Assembly: GCA_947373075.1 (NCBI GenBank) | Contig: CANBWF010000003.1 | Coordinates: 1-31,362, forward strand | Direction: 5' to 3' | DNA: 31,362 bases | Source: Actinomycetota bacterium | GTDB lineage: Bacteria; Actinomycetota; Actinomycetes; S36-B12; UBA5976 | In this document: one piece after another, positions 16,444 through 24,806 of the stretch | How the letters are laid out: each line of letters starts with the position of its first letter | How positions within the stretch are numbered: the first letter of the stretch is position 1 | The notes under the pieces: model-generated | Database searches by the model: none | Told to the model about the DNA's origin: nothing | Seen by the model: the letters and a program-made list of their open reading frames with translations, nothing else | Position numbers and translations under genes: made by a program

Positions 16444-17082
16444 GTGCCGTCACAAGTGTTAGCTGCCTCGTTAACCCCACAGGTTTCGCATTGGCTAGAG
16501 ACTTATGGCGCAATTGGTTTTTATTTAGTTGTTTTTCTTCTAGTTTTCTCTGGTACAGGTCTGTTTATCGGGGCTTTCATTCCATTCATTACTGGCGACT
16601 CGCTGTTATTCGCTGCAGGATTGTTGGCTCACAGTAATCCAAAAATCAACATTTGGGTGCTGGCCGTAGGAGTTGGACTAGCCGCATTCATTGGCGATCA
16701 ACTCGGTTTTGTCTTGGGACGTCACTATGGCCGCCCGTACCTCGATAAGCGAAAAGGCACCTGGATCCATGCTGCAATCGCCAAGAGTGAAAGCTTTTAC
16801 GAAAATCTTGGCTGGTGGGCAGTTGTTGTCGCACGCTTCATTCCATGGGCTCGAGTCTTTGTTCCGGCAATAGCTGGCATCGCGCGAATGAACTATTACA
16901 AATTCCTAAGTGGAAATTTAGTTGGCGCTGTGACTTGGGGAGTCGGACTCACCTTAACTGGCTACTATTCAGCCACAATCCCGGCCGTTAATAAGGCCGC
17001 GTATGGAATTGCAACGTTCTTTATAGTCGGATCTATCGTCGCTGGATTGCGCACCTGGTGGCGTAATCGTCATGCTGGCTAA
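16444..17082 (+). CDS. DedA family membrane protein
   Basis: Polytopic membrane protein of the DedA/VTT superfamily; members are linked to undecaprenyl-phosphate or phospholipid flipping and membrane homeostasis. The 212-residue protein has about five hydrophobic segments, a GDSLLFAAGLL re-entrant loop, the GDQLGFVLGRHYG motif and the signature ARFIPWARVFVPAIAGIARM with the conserved arginines, plus a basic C-terminus. The usual glutamate-containing PGE motif appears only as FITGDSLL. GTG at 16444 is used; the overlapping ATG at 16442 is in another frame. No Shine-Dalgarno sequence is seen. Confidence 0.9.
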   Translation: MPSQVLAASLTPQVSHWLETYGAIGFYLVVFLLVFSGTGLFIGAFIPFITGDSLLFAAGLLAHSNPKINIWVLAVGVGLAAFIGDQLGFVLGRHYGRPYLDKRKGTWIHAAIAKSESFYENLGWWAVVVARFIPWARVFVPAIAGIARMNYYKFLSGNLVGAVTWGVGLTLTGYYSATIPAVNKAAYGIATFFIVGSIVAGLRTWWRNRHAG

Positions 17083-17100
17083 CTCTGACATTTTCTAGAG

Positions 17101-17109
17101 TTATCCACA
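17101..17109 (+). promoter_or_regulatory. perfect DnaA-box sequence upstream of the tad operon
   Basis: TTATCCACA, identical to the strict DnaA-box consensus, lies 18 bp after dedA and 92 bp before the tad ATPase gene. It is a single site without a cluster of similar 9-mers, so it is not an origin. It may be a DnaA regulatory or titration site, or chance. Confidence 0.4.
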
Positions 17110-17200
17110 GTAAGAAAAATGCTAATGCGAACTTGTAACAAACCTGCCTAATTTTAGTGAGCCATAATTTCAACTTTGATTTCTTGGCGCTGGGGGAATT

Positions 17201-18400
17201 ATGTCAGGTGTGCCAGGTGCTATTGATGAGTCTGGAGTGTCTTTTGTCGTAAGTGGGGGTAGGCAGAAATCTCAAGACCAGCAAAGCGCTAACGCTACTA
17301 TTTCCCGTAACACTGAATCCTTAACCACAGCGCGGGCAACACCTGACATAGTTAAATTGGCCGATGGCAATTTGCATTACGGCGCAATACAAGAGTTTTT
17401 AGACGATCCAACCATTGAAGAGATTTGGATTAATAGCCCTAGTCGGATATTCATAGCCAAACAAGGTGTGCCGGAATTAACCACACTCATTTTGACTGAG
17501 CAGGAAGTTAAGACACTTGTTGAACGTATGTTGGCAGCAAGCGGTAGGAGAGTAGATCTCTCCCAGCCCTTTGTTGACGCCATGCTGGGCGATGGTTCGC
17601 GAATTCATGTCGCAATCCCAGACGTCACCCGTGAACATTGGTCGGTAAATATTCGAAAGTTCGTTGTTAAGTCTCATTCGCTAACAGATTTAGTCAAAAC
17701 TGGGAGCATCACATCGGCGGCCGCGAACTTCTTGCAGACTTGTGTTGACTCTGGTTTAAACATAATCGTTAGTGGGGCCACAGGCGCCGGTAAAACCACG
17801 ATGATGAATGCCCTGCTAAATAGTGCACGCTCAAGTGATCGCGTCATTACCTGCGAAGAAGTATTTGAATTGCAACTTATCAACCCAGATTGGGTTGCGA
17901 TGCAAACTCGACAACCAAGCCTAGAAGGTACCGGCGAGGTTACCTTGCGGCGAATAATCAAAGAGGCTCTTCGAATGCGCCCTACGCGTCTCGTTGTTGG
18001 CGAAGTGCGCCAGGCGGAATGTTTGGATTTGTTAGTAGCGATGAACTCAGGCATGCCTAGTATGTGCTCCATCCATGCCAATGGGGCGCGTGAAGCGATT
18101 GCCAAACTTTGTTTATTGCCTATGTTGGCTGGAAGCAATGTGTCGGCTGAATTTGTTGTTCCCGCTGTCGCAGCAGCTGTTGATGTTGTTGTTCACATTG
18201 GGATGCTCGCTAGCGGTCAACGTGTGGTGCATGAGATTTCAACGGTAAGTGGCCGCATAGAAGGTAGCTCAATTGAATTGATGCCAGTTTTCATCCGCAA
18301 AGGTTCAATCTTGCAGGCCACTGGATTTGTCCCAGAAAAATTAGTCGGACTTGGTCAAGATGATCGAATCAAAGAAAAGTCGCGAGGACAAGAATCATGA
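17201..18400 (+). CDS. tad/type IVc pilus assembly ATPase (CpaF/TadA type)
   Basis: Hexameric secretion ATPase that powers assembly of Tad (Flp) pili at the cytoplasmic membrane. The 399-residue protein has a variable N-terminus (1-50), an N-terminal domain with EFLDDPTIEEIWINSPSRIF, and the ATPase core with Walker A SGATGAGKTT at 191-200, an acidic CEEVFEL motif and Walker B-like LVVGEVR near 264-270, followed by CSIHANGAREA. A strong GGGGGAA ribosome-binding site lies 5-11 nt before the ATG. It is the first gene of the tad operon and overlaps the next one by ATGA. Confidence 0.93.
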   Translation: MSGVPGAIDESGVSFVVSGGRQKSQDQQSANATISRNTESLTTARATPDIVKLADGNLHYGAIQEFLDDPTIEEIWINSPSRIFIAKQGVPELTTLILTEQEVKTLVERMLAASGRRVDLSQPFVDAMLGDGSRIHVAIPDVTREHWSVNIRKFVVKSHSLTDLVKTGSITSAAANFLQTCVDSGLNIIVSGATGAGKTTMMNALLNSARSSDRVITCEEVFELQLINPDWVAMQTRQPSLEGTGEVTLRRIIKEALRMRPTRLVVGEVRQAECLDLLVAMNSGMPSMCSIHANGAREAIAKLCLLPMLAGSNVSAEFVVPAVAAAVDVVVHIGMLASGQRVVHEISTVSGRIEGSSIELMPVFIRKGSILQATGFVPEKLVGLGQDDRIKEKSRGQES

Positions 18401-19056
18401 ATGTCTTAGCTTGCTTTATTGGCGCAATGGGAATCCTGTTAATAATGCAGGCAAAAAATGATCTACCTAGGTGGAAGCTACCAGCACTGCCTAAGCGCGT
18501 TTCAACCCAAGTTCATTGGCCAGAACTGGTAGATGATCTCGCTTCTGGGGTGAGAGCAGGATTATCATTACCGCAGGCAATGGCTGCGCTGGTTGAACAA
18601 GTTCCGGCTGAAATCAGGCCCGCTCTGGAACTTATGCTTTCCAACTATCGCTCATCTGGTGATTTCAATACATCGATGTTGGCATTCGCAAATACGGTAA
18701 ACGACCCAGCAGCCGACCAGTTTGTGGCAGCTCTCGTTTTAGCAAGTGACTTGGGTGGCTCAGAGCTTGGAAGTTTGCTTCGAGTTTTGGCAGAAAGCTT
18801 ACGGACTCAGTCCGCACTTTCTGGCGAGATAAAGGCTCGCCAAAGTTGGACAGTCAATGGAGCGAAGTTAGCTATCGCTGCGCCTTGGCTCACCGTTGGG
18901 GTTCTTAGTACTAGAGCTGATGCCCGCGCGAGCTATCTCTCAAGCGGCGGAATGCGCTTGCTCGAGATTTGTTTGCTGGTGTCTCTTGTTGCCTATTGGT
19001 TAATGAAACGAATTGGCCAGTTGCCTCGTGCTCCTAGAATCTTGGGGCCGTCATGA
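18397..19056 (+). CDS. TadB-like type II/IV secretion platform protein
   Basis: Inner-membrane platform protein (T2SSF family) of the Tad pilus. The 219-residue protein has an N-terminal membrane segment (about 2-18), a T2SSF cytoplasmic domain (about 45-150: LVDDLASGVRAGLSLPQAMAAL and DLGGSELGSLLRVLAESLR), and one or two C-terminal membrane segments. It is shorter than many TadB proteins (about 300), mostly at the N-terminal end. It overlaps cpaF and tadC by 4 bp on each side, so translation is coupled. Confidence 0.85.
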   Translation: MNVLACFIGAMGILLIMQAKNDLPRWKLPALPKRVSTQVHWPELVDDLASGVRAGLSLPQAMAALVEQVPAEIRPALELMLSNYRSSGDFNTSMLAFANTVNDPAADQFVAALVLASDLGGSELGSLLRVLAESLRTQSALSGEIKARQSWTVNGAKLAIAAPWLTVGVLSTRADARASYLSSGGMRLLEICLLVSLVAYWLMKRIGQLPRAPRILGPS

Positions 19057-19940
19057 CAGTTGTTCTACTCAGCCTGGCCTTAATGTTTTCTGCCAAATTA
19101 ATTTTCGTCGGTTGGCACACTCATTCAAGTTCGCGAACACGAATGATCGAAAGATATGTCGGAGTCAGTACTAAATCCGTAGATAGAGAATTGATTTCTA
19201 TTTATCAGCGAGCACACAAATTGTTGGCAGGGGATTTTCTAAATCCATGGGGAACTGATGATCGGGTAATGCAGACTCTGCGCTATTGCCAAGATAGAAG
19301 AACACTTATGCAATTTCGCCGTAGCCAAATTCTCTGCATGTTGAGTCTGCAGGCCGTCTTAATAGTTTGGTCAATTTTACGAAGTCTGGTTCACAGAAAT
19401 ATTTCTTTAGGAATGCTACTTGCACTTGTTGTCATTGCTGTACCAGTCAGTGGTTGGACTATTTATAACCTGCAACAGAACAAAGCAGAAAAGATTCAGC
19501 AGAATATCGATCAACAACTTGGTGGAATACTTGAGTTACTGGCATTTTCGGTTTCTGCTGGTGAACCTATTGTTCTTGCAATTGAACGTGTAGCAAATCT
19601 TTGCAGTGGCCCCCTGCCCAACCTGCTGTCCGAAATTCCCAAACGGTTGGCTGATGGCATAACCGTTAATGATGCTCTTGCTGCAATTACAAATGAAACT
19701 TCTAGTGTGGCTTTTGGCCGAAGTATGCGAGCCGTGCAAACCGCACTAGATAGAGGCACTCCGATTGCTGGAGTACTAAGAGCTGGGGCCGGCCAAGCAC
19801 GTTCTATTAACCAGCAGCAACTACTTCAGCTAGCAGGGAAAAAGGAAGCAGCGATGATGATTCCAGTTGTTTTCTTTATTTTGCCAATGATCGTTTTCAT
19901 CGCTCTTTATCCAGGACTTTCTGCATTGCAACTTACTTAA
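19053..19940 (+). CDS. TadC-like type II/IV secretion platform protein
   Basis: Second T2SSF-type platform protein of the Tad system. The 295 residues have an N-terminal membrane segment, a central hydrophobic pair (about 92-137), the T2SSF domain (LGGILELLAFSVSAGEPIVLAI onwards), and a C-terminal membrane anchor MIPVVFFILPMIVFIALYPG. The pair TadB-TadC in this order after CpaF is the standard tad arrangement. It starts in a 4-bp overlap with tadB. The next gene begins 23 bp later with its own ribosome-binding site. Confidence 0.87.
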   Translation: MTVVLLSLALMFSAKLIFVGWHTHSSSRTRMIERYVGVSTKSVDRELISIYQRAHKLLAGDFLNPWGTDDRVMQTLRYCQDRRTLMQFRRSQILCMLSLQAVLIVWSILRSLVHRNISLGMLLALVVIAVPVSGWTIYNLQQNKAEKIQQNIDQQLGGILELLAFSVSAGEPIVLAIERVANLCSGPLPNLLSEIPKRLADGITVNDALAAITNETSSVAFGRSMRAVQTALDRGTPIAGVLRAGAGQARSINQQQLLQLAGKKEAAMMIPVVFFILPMIVFIALYPGLSALQLT

Positions 19941-19963
19941 CAACAAAACAAATAGGAGGAATA

Positions 19964-20185
19964 ATGAAAAATCTGCAACCAAGGATTGGCGTTACTGTTA
20001 CAGCAGTTTCCAATTTGATGCGCAGTAAAACGCGAACACTGATTCGCAGTGAGCGCGGTGATGTACCTGGCTGGGTACTCATCACTGTGATGACGGCGGG
20101 ATTGGTTGTGGGGTTGTGGTCCATCGCAGGCCCGCAACTCAAGACGGTCTTATCTCATGCATTACGTTCGGTTACAGCGCCATAA
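19964..20185 (+). CDS. small single-TM protein, probable divergent Flp-type pilin
   Basis: A 73-residue protein with a basic N-terminus (1-32), the sequence SERGDVPGWVLITVMTAGLV and a single hydrophobic helix (about 34-56). Position and layout fit a Flp-like major pilin: the short basic leader would be cut after the Gly of ERG. However, Flp pilins normally have Glu at position +5 and often Tyr at +6, whereas here +5 is Trp and Pro sits at +3. AGGAGG lies 4-9 nt before the ATG, the best ribosome-binding site in the operon, consistent with a highly made structural protein. The next gene overlaps its end by 29 bp. Confidence 0.6.
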   Translation: MKNLQPRIGVTVTAVSNLMRSKTRTLIRSERGDVPGWVLITVMTAGLVVGLWSIAGPQLKTVLSHALRSVTAP

Positions 20186-20567
20186 ATCTAACCTCGCAAG
20201 CGAAAAAGGTTCGCAAGTTGTTGGGTTCGCTCTAGTAGCCCCATTGCTTATCACGCTTGCATTGGTGGTGATGCAAATCGTTGGGATAGTAATTTGTAAA
20301 GTTTCGTTAACAACGGCGACAAAACAAGCAGCACATCTGGCGTCCTTAAAGGGGAGTAGTAGCAATCAAGTGCTACTTGCCGCGCAAAATTATTGGGCGC
20401 CAGATGGCTTTAGCTCATGTGGACACAGCACTTCAACAAAGCGAACTCAGTCTTCAGGGATCTCATTTGTAGTGGTACGAGTAGAACAATGTTTGGAAGT
20501 TCCATTTCTAAATCGACAAGTGAATCTAATTTCAACTGCTAGGGAATTGGATGAAGGAAAATTATGA
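20157..20567 (+). CDS. TadE-like pilin-like protein
   Basis: A 136-residue protein with a basic leader, then EKGSQVVGFALVAPLLITLA starting one N-terminal membrane helix (about 22-45), and a soluble domain with two cysteines (Cys near SSCGHST and VEQCLEV) that could pair outside the cell. This resembles TadE minor pilins, but position +5 after the expected Gly cleavage is Gly instead of Glu. The ATG at 20157 is preferred; the frame is open to 20106 but that lies deep inside the previous gene. It overlaps the next gene by ATGA. Confidence 0.65.
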   Translation: MHYVRLQRHKSNLASEKGSQVVGFALVAPLLITLALVVMQIVGIVICKVSLTTATKQAAHLASLKGSSSNQVLLAAQNYWAPDGFSSCGHSTSTKRTQSSGISFVVVRVEQCLEVPFLNRQVNLISTARELDEGKL

Positions 20568-20974
20568 TTCGCGAAGATATTCGAGGCAATGTGACGATTG
20601 AGTTCATCGCGATTTCTGTCTTCTTACTTATTCCTATTTGCTACATTGCAATTTCGGCCTTAACTGTTGCCCAAGCCTTTCTAACCATCACTAGCGCGGC
20701 GCGAACTGGTGCGCGCGTATTTGTAACTCAAGAAAATGATGCGGTAGCAAGTCAGCGCTCAAAACAAATTGCTAGAGAGCAATTGCGGATAGGGCAACTT
20801 AAGTCTGAAGACTTTTCGATTAGCTTTACTTGCACCGAAAACCCGTGTCTCAAGCCGAATGGATATGTGACGGCAACAATCAAGGGAAATCAATGGATTG
20901 TTATGCCACTTCTAAAGCCAATCAAAGTGCCACTGACTGCGAGTCAGACGATTGAAGTGGATGCAATCAGATGA
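20564..20974 (+). CDS. TadE family pilin-like protein
   Basis: A 136-residue protein starting MIREDIRGNVTIEFIAISVF. Cleavage after the Gly would put Glu at +5 and Phe at +6 (NVTIEF), the canonical type IV prepilin/TadE pattern, followed by a hydrophobic helix (about 12-35) and an extracytoplasmic domain with a cysteine pair (TCTENPCLK). It is the only one of the four small proteins in this operon to keep the full motif. Overlaps on both sides are 4 bp (ATGA), so it is in the tad operon. Confidence 0.82.
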   Translation: MIREDIRGNVTIEFIAISVFLLIPICYIAISALTVAQAFLTITSAARTGARVFVTQENDAVASQRSKQIAREQLRIGQLKSEDFSISFTCTENPCLKPNGYVTATIKGNQWIVMPLLKPIKVPLTASQTIEVDAIR

Positions 20975-21414
20975 ACGATTCCATAGTAGATAAGTCTGAG
21001 CGCGGCTCAGTGTTAACTTTTGGCATCGGGTTAGCAATTTTATTGTTGATGCTTGTAACGGCTTCGGTAAATCTTGCCTCGTTATGGACGACAAAGGTTA
21101 CTTTAAGAGCAATCACAGATGGGGCAGCTTTATCTGGCGCACAAGGTGTTGACGTAACTGGTGTCTATGAATCTGGTACACAAAACTCAATGCGCCTTAG
21201 TCCCCACTCGGCTCGAATACGTATCGATAAATATCTAAATCAACCTTCGGTGCGTAAACGGGTTCATGGACTTAAGATTGTTTCGACTGCTGTAGTGGGT
21301 AATCAGGTAAAAGTTGTTTTGTCTTGTGAGCCACAATTGCCGTTCGACTATTTATTGCCAGCTAATATTTCCCGAATCCAGGCTGTAGCAGTAGCTAAAC
21401 AATTTACCTACTAG
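20971..21414 (+). CDS. TadG/TadE-like membrane-anchored pilus-associated protein
   Basis: A 147-residue protein with an N-terminal SERGSVLTFGIGLAILLLML stretch (one helix about 15-38) followed by the DGAALSGAQGVD motif common in TadG-like/Flp-associated proteins (often annotated as Rv3654c-like helicase/secretion neighbours), then a small soluble domain. It lacks the von Willebrand domain of long TadG proteins. The start overlaps the TadE stop by 4 bp. It is the last gene of the tad operon; the acyltransferase gene starts 44 bp later. Confidence 0.7.
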   Translation: MNDSIVDKSERGSVLTFGIGLAILLLMLVTASVNLASLWTTKVTLRAITDGAALSGAQGVDVTGVYESGTQNSMRLSPHSARIRIDKYLNQPSVRKRVHGLKIVSTAVVGNQVKVVLSCEPQLPFDYLLPANISRIQAVAVAKQFTY

Positions 21415-21446
21415 TTTGGCAGCCGTTATAGAAAAAGGCGCTTTGG

Positions 21447-21452
21447 TATGGT
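21447..21452 (+). promoter_or_regulatory. candidate -10 box for the acyltransferase gene
   Basis: TATGGT lies 6 nt before the ATG at 21459, with GTTATA 17 bp further upstream as a weak -35. No Shine-Dalgarno sequence is seen, so a leaderless transcript separate from the tad operon is possible. Confidence 0.3.
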
Positions 21453-21458
21453 GGACGA

Positions 21459-23528
21459 ATGCCTGACTTGATCGATAGTCCACAGCAGCAAACGTCGAAC
21501 AGTATTAGAAAAGATATCCAGGGTTTACGTACTGTTGCCGTAATTTTAGTGATTGTCTTTCACCTAGGATTGCCGGTTCCTGGTGGCTTCATTGGAGTGG
21601 ATGTCTTCTTTGTAATTTCAGGTTACGTAATAACAGCAATGTTAGAACGAGAGTGGGTAGGAAGCGGCCGTATAAATGTTAGGCGCTTTTTTGTTAGGCG
21701 ATTCTGGCGCTTGACCCCAGCATTAGCGACAGTTGTTGCTAGCACAATGATTCTCGGCGCTGCAACAGTTAGTGCGCTTGGGCCGCAACGACTGATGGCT
21801 GTAACTGGCATGGCAGCCATGTGTCTATCCGCCAATGCAGTGATAGCAAGATTTACCGGCGGATACTTCGATCTTGCTGCCGATACCAATCCACTTTTGA
21901 ACACTTGGTCGCTCTCTGTCGAGGAACAATTTTATATCGGGTTTTTATTGGTATTGATTATCGGCTGGTCCCTCGGAAAATTCTTAAAATTTCCGATTGT
22001 CACTATTCGAGTGCTTGTTGCAGGCACGTTCTTAATCTCTTTGGCGATAGCTATGTTGGCTCAGCCAGGGCATGTCCTAGATAACCCAAACTGGTTACTT
22101 CATTTTTATAGTCCAATAAACAGGGCATGGGAGTTTGCAGCTGGATCGCTCTTGGCACTCTTTGGCAGTCAAATAGAAAATTTGCCAAGGAAATATCGGA
22201 ATTGGTGCGGAACACTCGGGTTTGTTTTGATCATGTATTCCGCGTTCAGTATTTCTGAATCCAGAGCCTGGCCTAGTTTTGAAACTGTTCTGCCAGTATT
22301 GGGAACAGTTTTATTAATATTGAGTTCGCCAGCGTCTCGTTCAAGAGTGTCTAATGTGCTTGCCAGTAGGTGGGCGGTGTATTTAGGCGATAGGTCCTAC
22401 TCGCTTTACCTTTGGCATTGGCCAGTAATTGTGATGTTGGGCTACTTTGCTATTCCTAACTTTGTCCGAGTGGCACTTGTTTTATTTATTTCTCTAGTGC
22501 TTACGGTTGCTACATATCGTTGGATAGAAACACCATTTCGCCACCAACGTCCCAATAAAAAGATTTTGGCTGGCGTTTTAGCTTTTGGAATATTTGCCAC
22601 CCCTATGATTTGCGCTTTTGCGGTGTACGAAGCAAACAAGAATTACTTCTGGAATGACAACGTTCGATCTCAAGCGATCGCATTAGCCGATATTCATGTG
22701 GCAGATAAAAATGAATGTGACACAAAAGTATCAAATCTACATAAGTCATATGCAAAGTGCTCTTGGAACCTTGATAGCCCTGGCGAGCCAATATATTTGG
22801 TGGGCGACTCCAATGCCGCCCATTTCAGTGATGGATTAATAGAGGCAGCTAAACGAACTGGACACCCATTGGTAACTGCCATTGGAGCTGGTTGCCCGAT
22901 TTTATTTGTGCCATATGTTCAACCAAGCCGAGGTACCTCTGCTAATCGCAAATATTCCAAATGTTCAAGATTTTCTCAAGAGACTTTCGCTTGGCTAAAG
23001 ACTCAGCCTCGAGGTTTAGTTTTGGTCTCGAACACAGACTTTTATGTGAATATCCCCAAATTTCGAGTGGTTGCCAGCAATACATCGGAGGGTGATTCTG
23101 GAAACCAGTATTTTGATTTACTGGCTAAATCATTATCCGCATTAAACAATGAAGGATTCAAGGCCGCACTAATTTCTGGGCCAATTCATTTTGACCCGCG
23201 CATGCAAAACTTTCCGACCCAATACATGTGGGAACCATCACGTTGCACGCTTGTATCCGAAATATTTAAAAAATGCTCCGTTTCAATGCCGGTCGATGCC
23301 GTGCAAAAATATCAAGGTGAGTATTGGCAATCCATTAAGAATGCCGCAAGTTCTTCAGGCACATCGCTCATAGACTTGGGTCTGGTTTTCTGCAGTAAAA
23401 CAACTTGCCCTACCCAAACTAAAGATCTGCAGATATATCGAGATGGTGGACACATCACCGTTAAGGCTGACATGACGCTGGTGCCGAGATTCATGCGCGA
23501 GATAAACAAAATCTTCGAATCAAAGTAG
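21459..23528 (+). CDS. OafA/YrhL-type membrane acyltransferase with SGNH domain
   Basis: Membrane O-acyltransferase that transfers acetyl or similar groups to surface polysaccharide or peptidoglycan. The 689-residue protein has an acyltransferase-3 membrane domain (about 18-385, some ten hydrophobic segments) with the catalytic-region His35 in FHLGLPVPGGFIGVDVFFVISG and the NTWSLSVEEQFY motif. An extracytoplasmic SGNH hydrolase-like domain (about 430-689) has Ser451 in GDSNAAH and the Asp662-x-x-His665 pair (DGGH). Both catalytic regions look intact. The substrate is unknown. It follows the tad operon, so the acyl target could be a surface glycan. Confidence 0.92.
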   Translation: MPDLIDSPQQQTSNSIRKDIQGLRTVAVILVIVFHLGLPVPGGFIGVDVFFVISGYVITAMLEREWVGSGRINVRRFFVRRFWRLTPALATVVASTMILGAATVSALGPQRLMAVTGMAAMCLSANAVIARFTGGYFDLAADTNPLLNTWSLSVEEQFYIGFLLVLIIGWSLGKFLKFPIVTIRVLVAGTFLISLAIAMLAQPGHVLDNPNWLLHFYSPINRAWEFAAGSLLALFGSQIENLPRKYRNWCGTLGFVLIMYSAFSISESRAWPSFETVLPVLGTVLLILSSPASRSRVSNVLASRWAVYLGDRSYSLYLWHWPVIVMLGYFAIPNFVRVALVLFISLVLTVATYRWIETPFRHQRPNKKILAGVLAFGIFATPMICAFAVYEANKNYFWNDNVRSQAIALADIHVADKNECDTKVSNLHKSYAKCSWNLDSPGEPIYLVGDSNAAHFSDGLIEAAKRTGHPLVTAIGAGCPILFVPYVQPSRGTSANRKYSKCSRFSQETFAWLKTQPRGLVLVSNTDFYVNIPKFRVVASNTSEGDSGNQYFDLLAKSLSALNNEGFKAALISGPIHFDPRMQNFPTQYMWEPSRCTLVSEIFKKCSVSMPVDAVQKYQGEYWQSIKNAASSSGTSLIDLGLVFCSKTTCPTQTKDLQIYRDGGHITVKADMTLVPRFMREINKIFESK

Positions 23529-23533
23529 CGCTG

Positions 23534-23563
23534 GTGTCAGGCAGGGCAATACATCGGTAACCT
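23534..23563 (+). promoter_or_regulatory. candidate promoter for leaderless prfB transcript
   Basis: GTGTCA (23534-23539), 18 bp, then TAACCT (23558-23563). Start of transcription would be about 23570-23572, at the prfB ATG. No Shine-Dalgarno sequence is present. Confidence 0.4.
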
Positions 23564-23571
23564 TGAACATT

Positions 23572-24681
23572 ATGAGTACTGGTGATTTTGCTGCTGACTT
23601 AGCCGCATTAAATGTGACTCTTGGCAGTATTGAACAAGTGCTGGACCTACCGGGATTACAGGCTTCGGTCATTGAGTTAGAAGCCGAAGCTTCGGTACCT
23701 AACCTTTGGGATGATCAAGCAAAAGCTCAGCAAATCACGAGCAAGCTTTCGCAAACTCAGTCCGAGATTGCCAGACTTAAAGGCCTTCGAAGCCGACTTG
23801 ATGATTTAGAAGTGCTTCATCAATTGGGCGAAGCAGAGAATGATTCTGACATTATCGCTGAAACTAACTCTGAATTAATTGCGCTAGAAAAATCGATTGG
23901 TGAACTTGAAGTTCGCACATTGTTATCTGGCGAATATGACCATCGAGAAGCGTTGATGTCAATCCGTTCAGCAGCTGGTGGTGATGAAGCCGCGGACTGG
24001 GCAGAAATGCTACTTCGTATGTACCTGCGTTATTGTGAGCGCCATAACTGGCCAACTGAAATTTATGAAACTTCTTACGGCGAATTAGCTGGAATAAAGT
24101 CTGTGACTTTTGCAATAAAGGCTCCGTATGCATATGGAACGCTTGCAGTAGAGCAGGGCACTCATCGCCTTGTGCGAATCTCGCCGTTTGATAGTCAAAG
24201 TCGCCGCCACACCTCGTTTGCTGAAGTGGATGTAATTCCAGTTGTTGAGCAAACAGATTCGATTGAGATCCCCGAAGATGAATTGCGAATTGATGTGTTT
24301 CGCGCGTCTGGTCCCGGCGGACAAGGCGTTAACACCACTGACTCTGCTGTGCGCATTACGCACATTCCAACTGGGATTGTGGTTTCTTGCCAAAATGAAC
24401 GCTCACAGTTACAGAACCGGGCTACAGCTATGGCTGTTTTGCAAGCAAAGCTATTAGAAAAAAAGCGGCAAGCAGAACAAGCGAAGATAAACGCGCTTAA
24501 AGGCGACACCGCAGGCTCATGGGGAAATCAGATGCGCAGTTATGTATTGCATCCGTACCAGATGGTAAAAGACTTACGCACCGATGTTGAAACGGGAAAT
24601 ACCTCTGCAGTCCTAGACGGTGAAATTGACTCATTTATTGAAGCCGGAATTCGCTGGCGCCGTGGGCAAGTAAACGTTTAG
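23572..24681 (+). CDS. prfB: peptide chain release factor 2
   Basis: Recognises UAA and UGA stop codons and triggers peptide release. The 369-residue protein (from ATG 23572) has the codon-recognition motif SPF at 204-206, which marks RF2 rather than RF1, and the catalytic GGQ at 249-251. The reading frame is continuous: the in-frame UGA and programmed frameshift seen in E. coli prfB are absent. A TTG nine bases earlier is also in frame, but the ATG gives the family N-terminus (STGDFAADL). In many actinobacteria prfB precedes ftsE, as here. Confidence 0.96.
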   Translation: MSTGDFAADLAALNVTLGSIEQVLDLPGLQASVIELEAEASVPNLWDDQAKAQQITSKLSQTQSEIARLKGLRSRLDDLEVLHQLGEAENDSDIIAETNSELIALEKSIGELEVRTLLSGEYDHREALMSIRSAAGGDEAADWAEMLLRMYLRYCERHNWPTEIYETSYGELAGIKSVTFAIKAPYAYGTLAVEQGTHRLVRISPFDSQSRRHTSFAEVDVIPVVEQTDSIEIPEDELRIDVFRASGPGGQGVNTTDSAVRITHIPTGIVVSCQNERSQLQNRATAMAVLQAKLLEKKRQAEQAKINALKGDTAGSWGNQMRSYVLHPYQMVKDLRTDVETGNTSAVLDGEIDSFIEAGIRWRRGQVNV

Positions 24682-24806
24682 CGGATTTTTATTTGCAATA
24701 TTTTGCAAGCCCGGGGGCTAGCCCTCAATGTACTGATTAGGCCATGCGATCTTCGTATTTCATTTGCTAGTTTACAAATGACCGAAAGTCAGGTGAGTTA
24801 GTAAAC

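Noticed and set aside
17101..17109. Replication origin
   Set aside because: Only one DnaA box, no AT-rich unwinding region with box clusters, and no dnaA or dnaN nearby.
23563..24681. Programmed frameshift in prfB
   Set aside because: The frame is continuous from the start to the stop with no in-frame UGA near the N-terminus.
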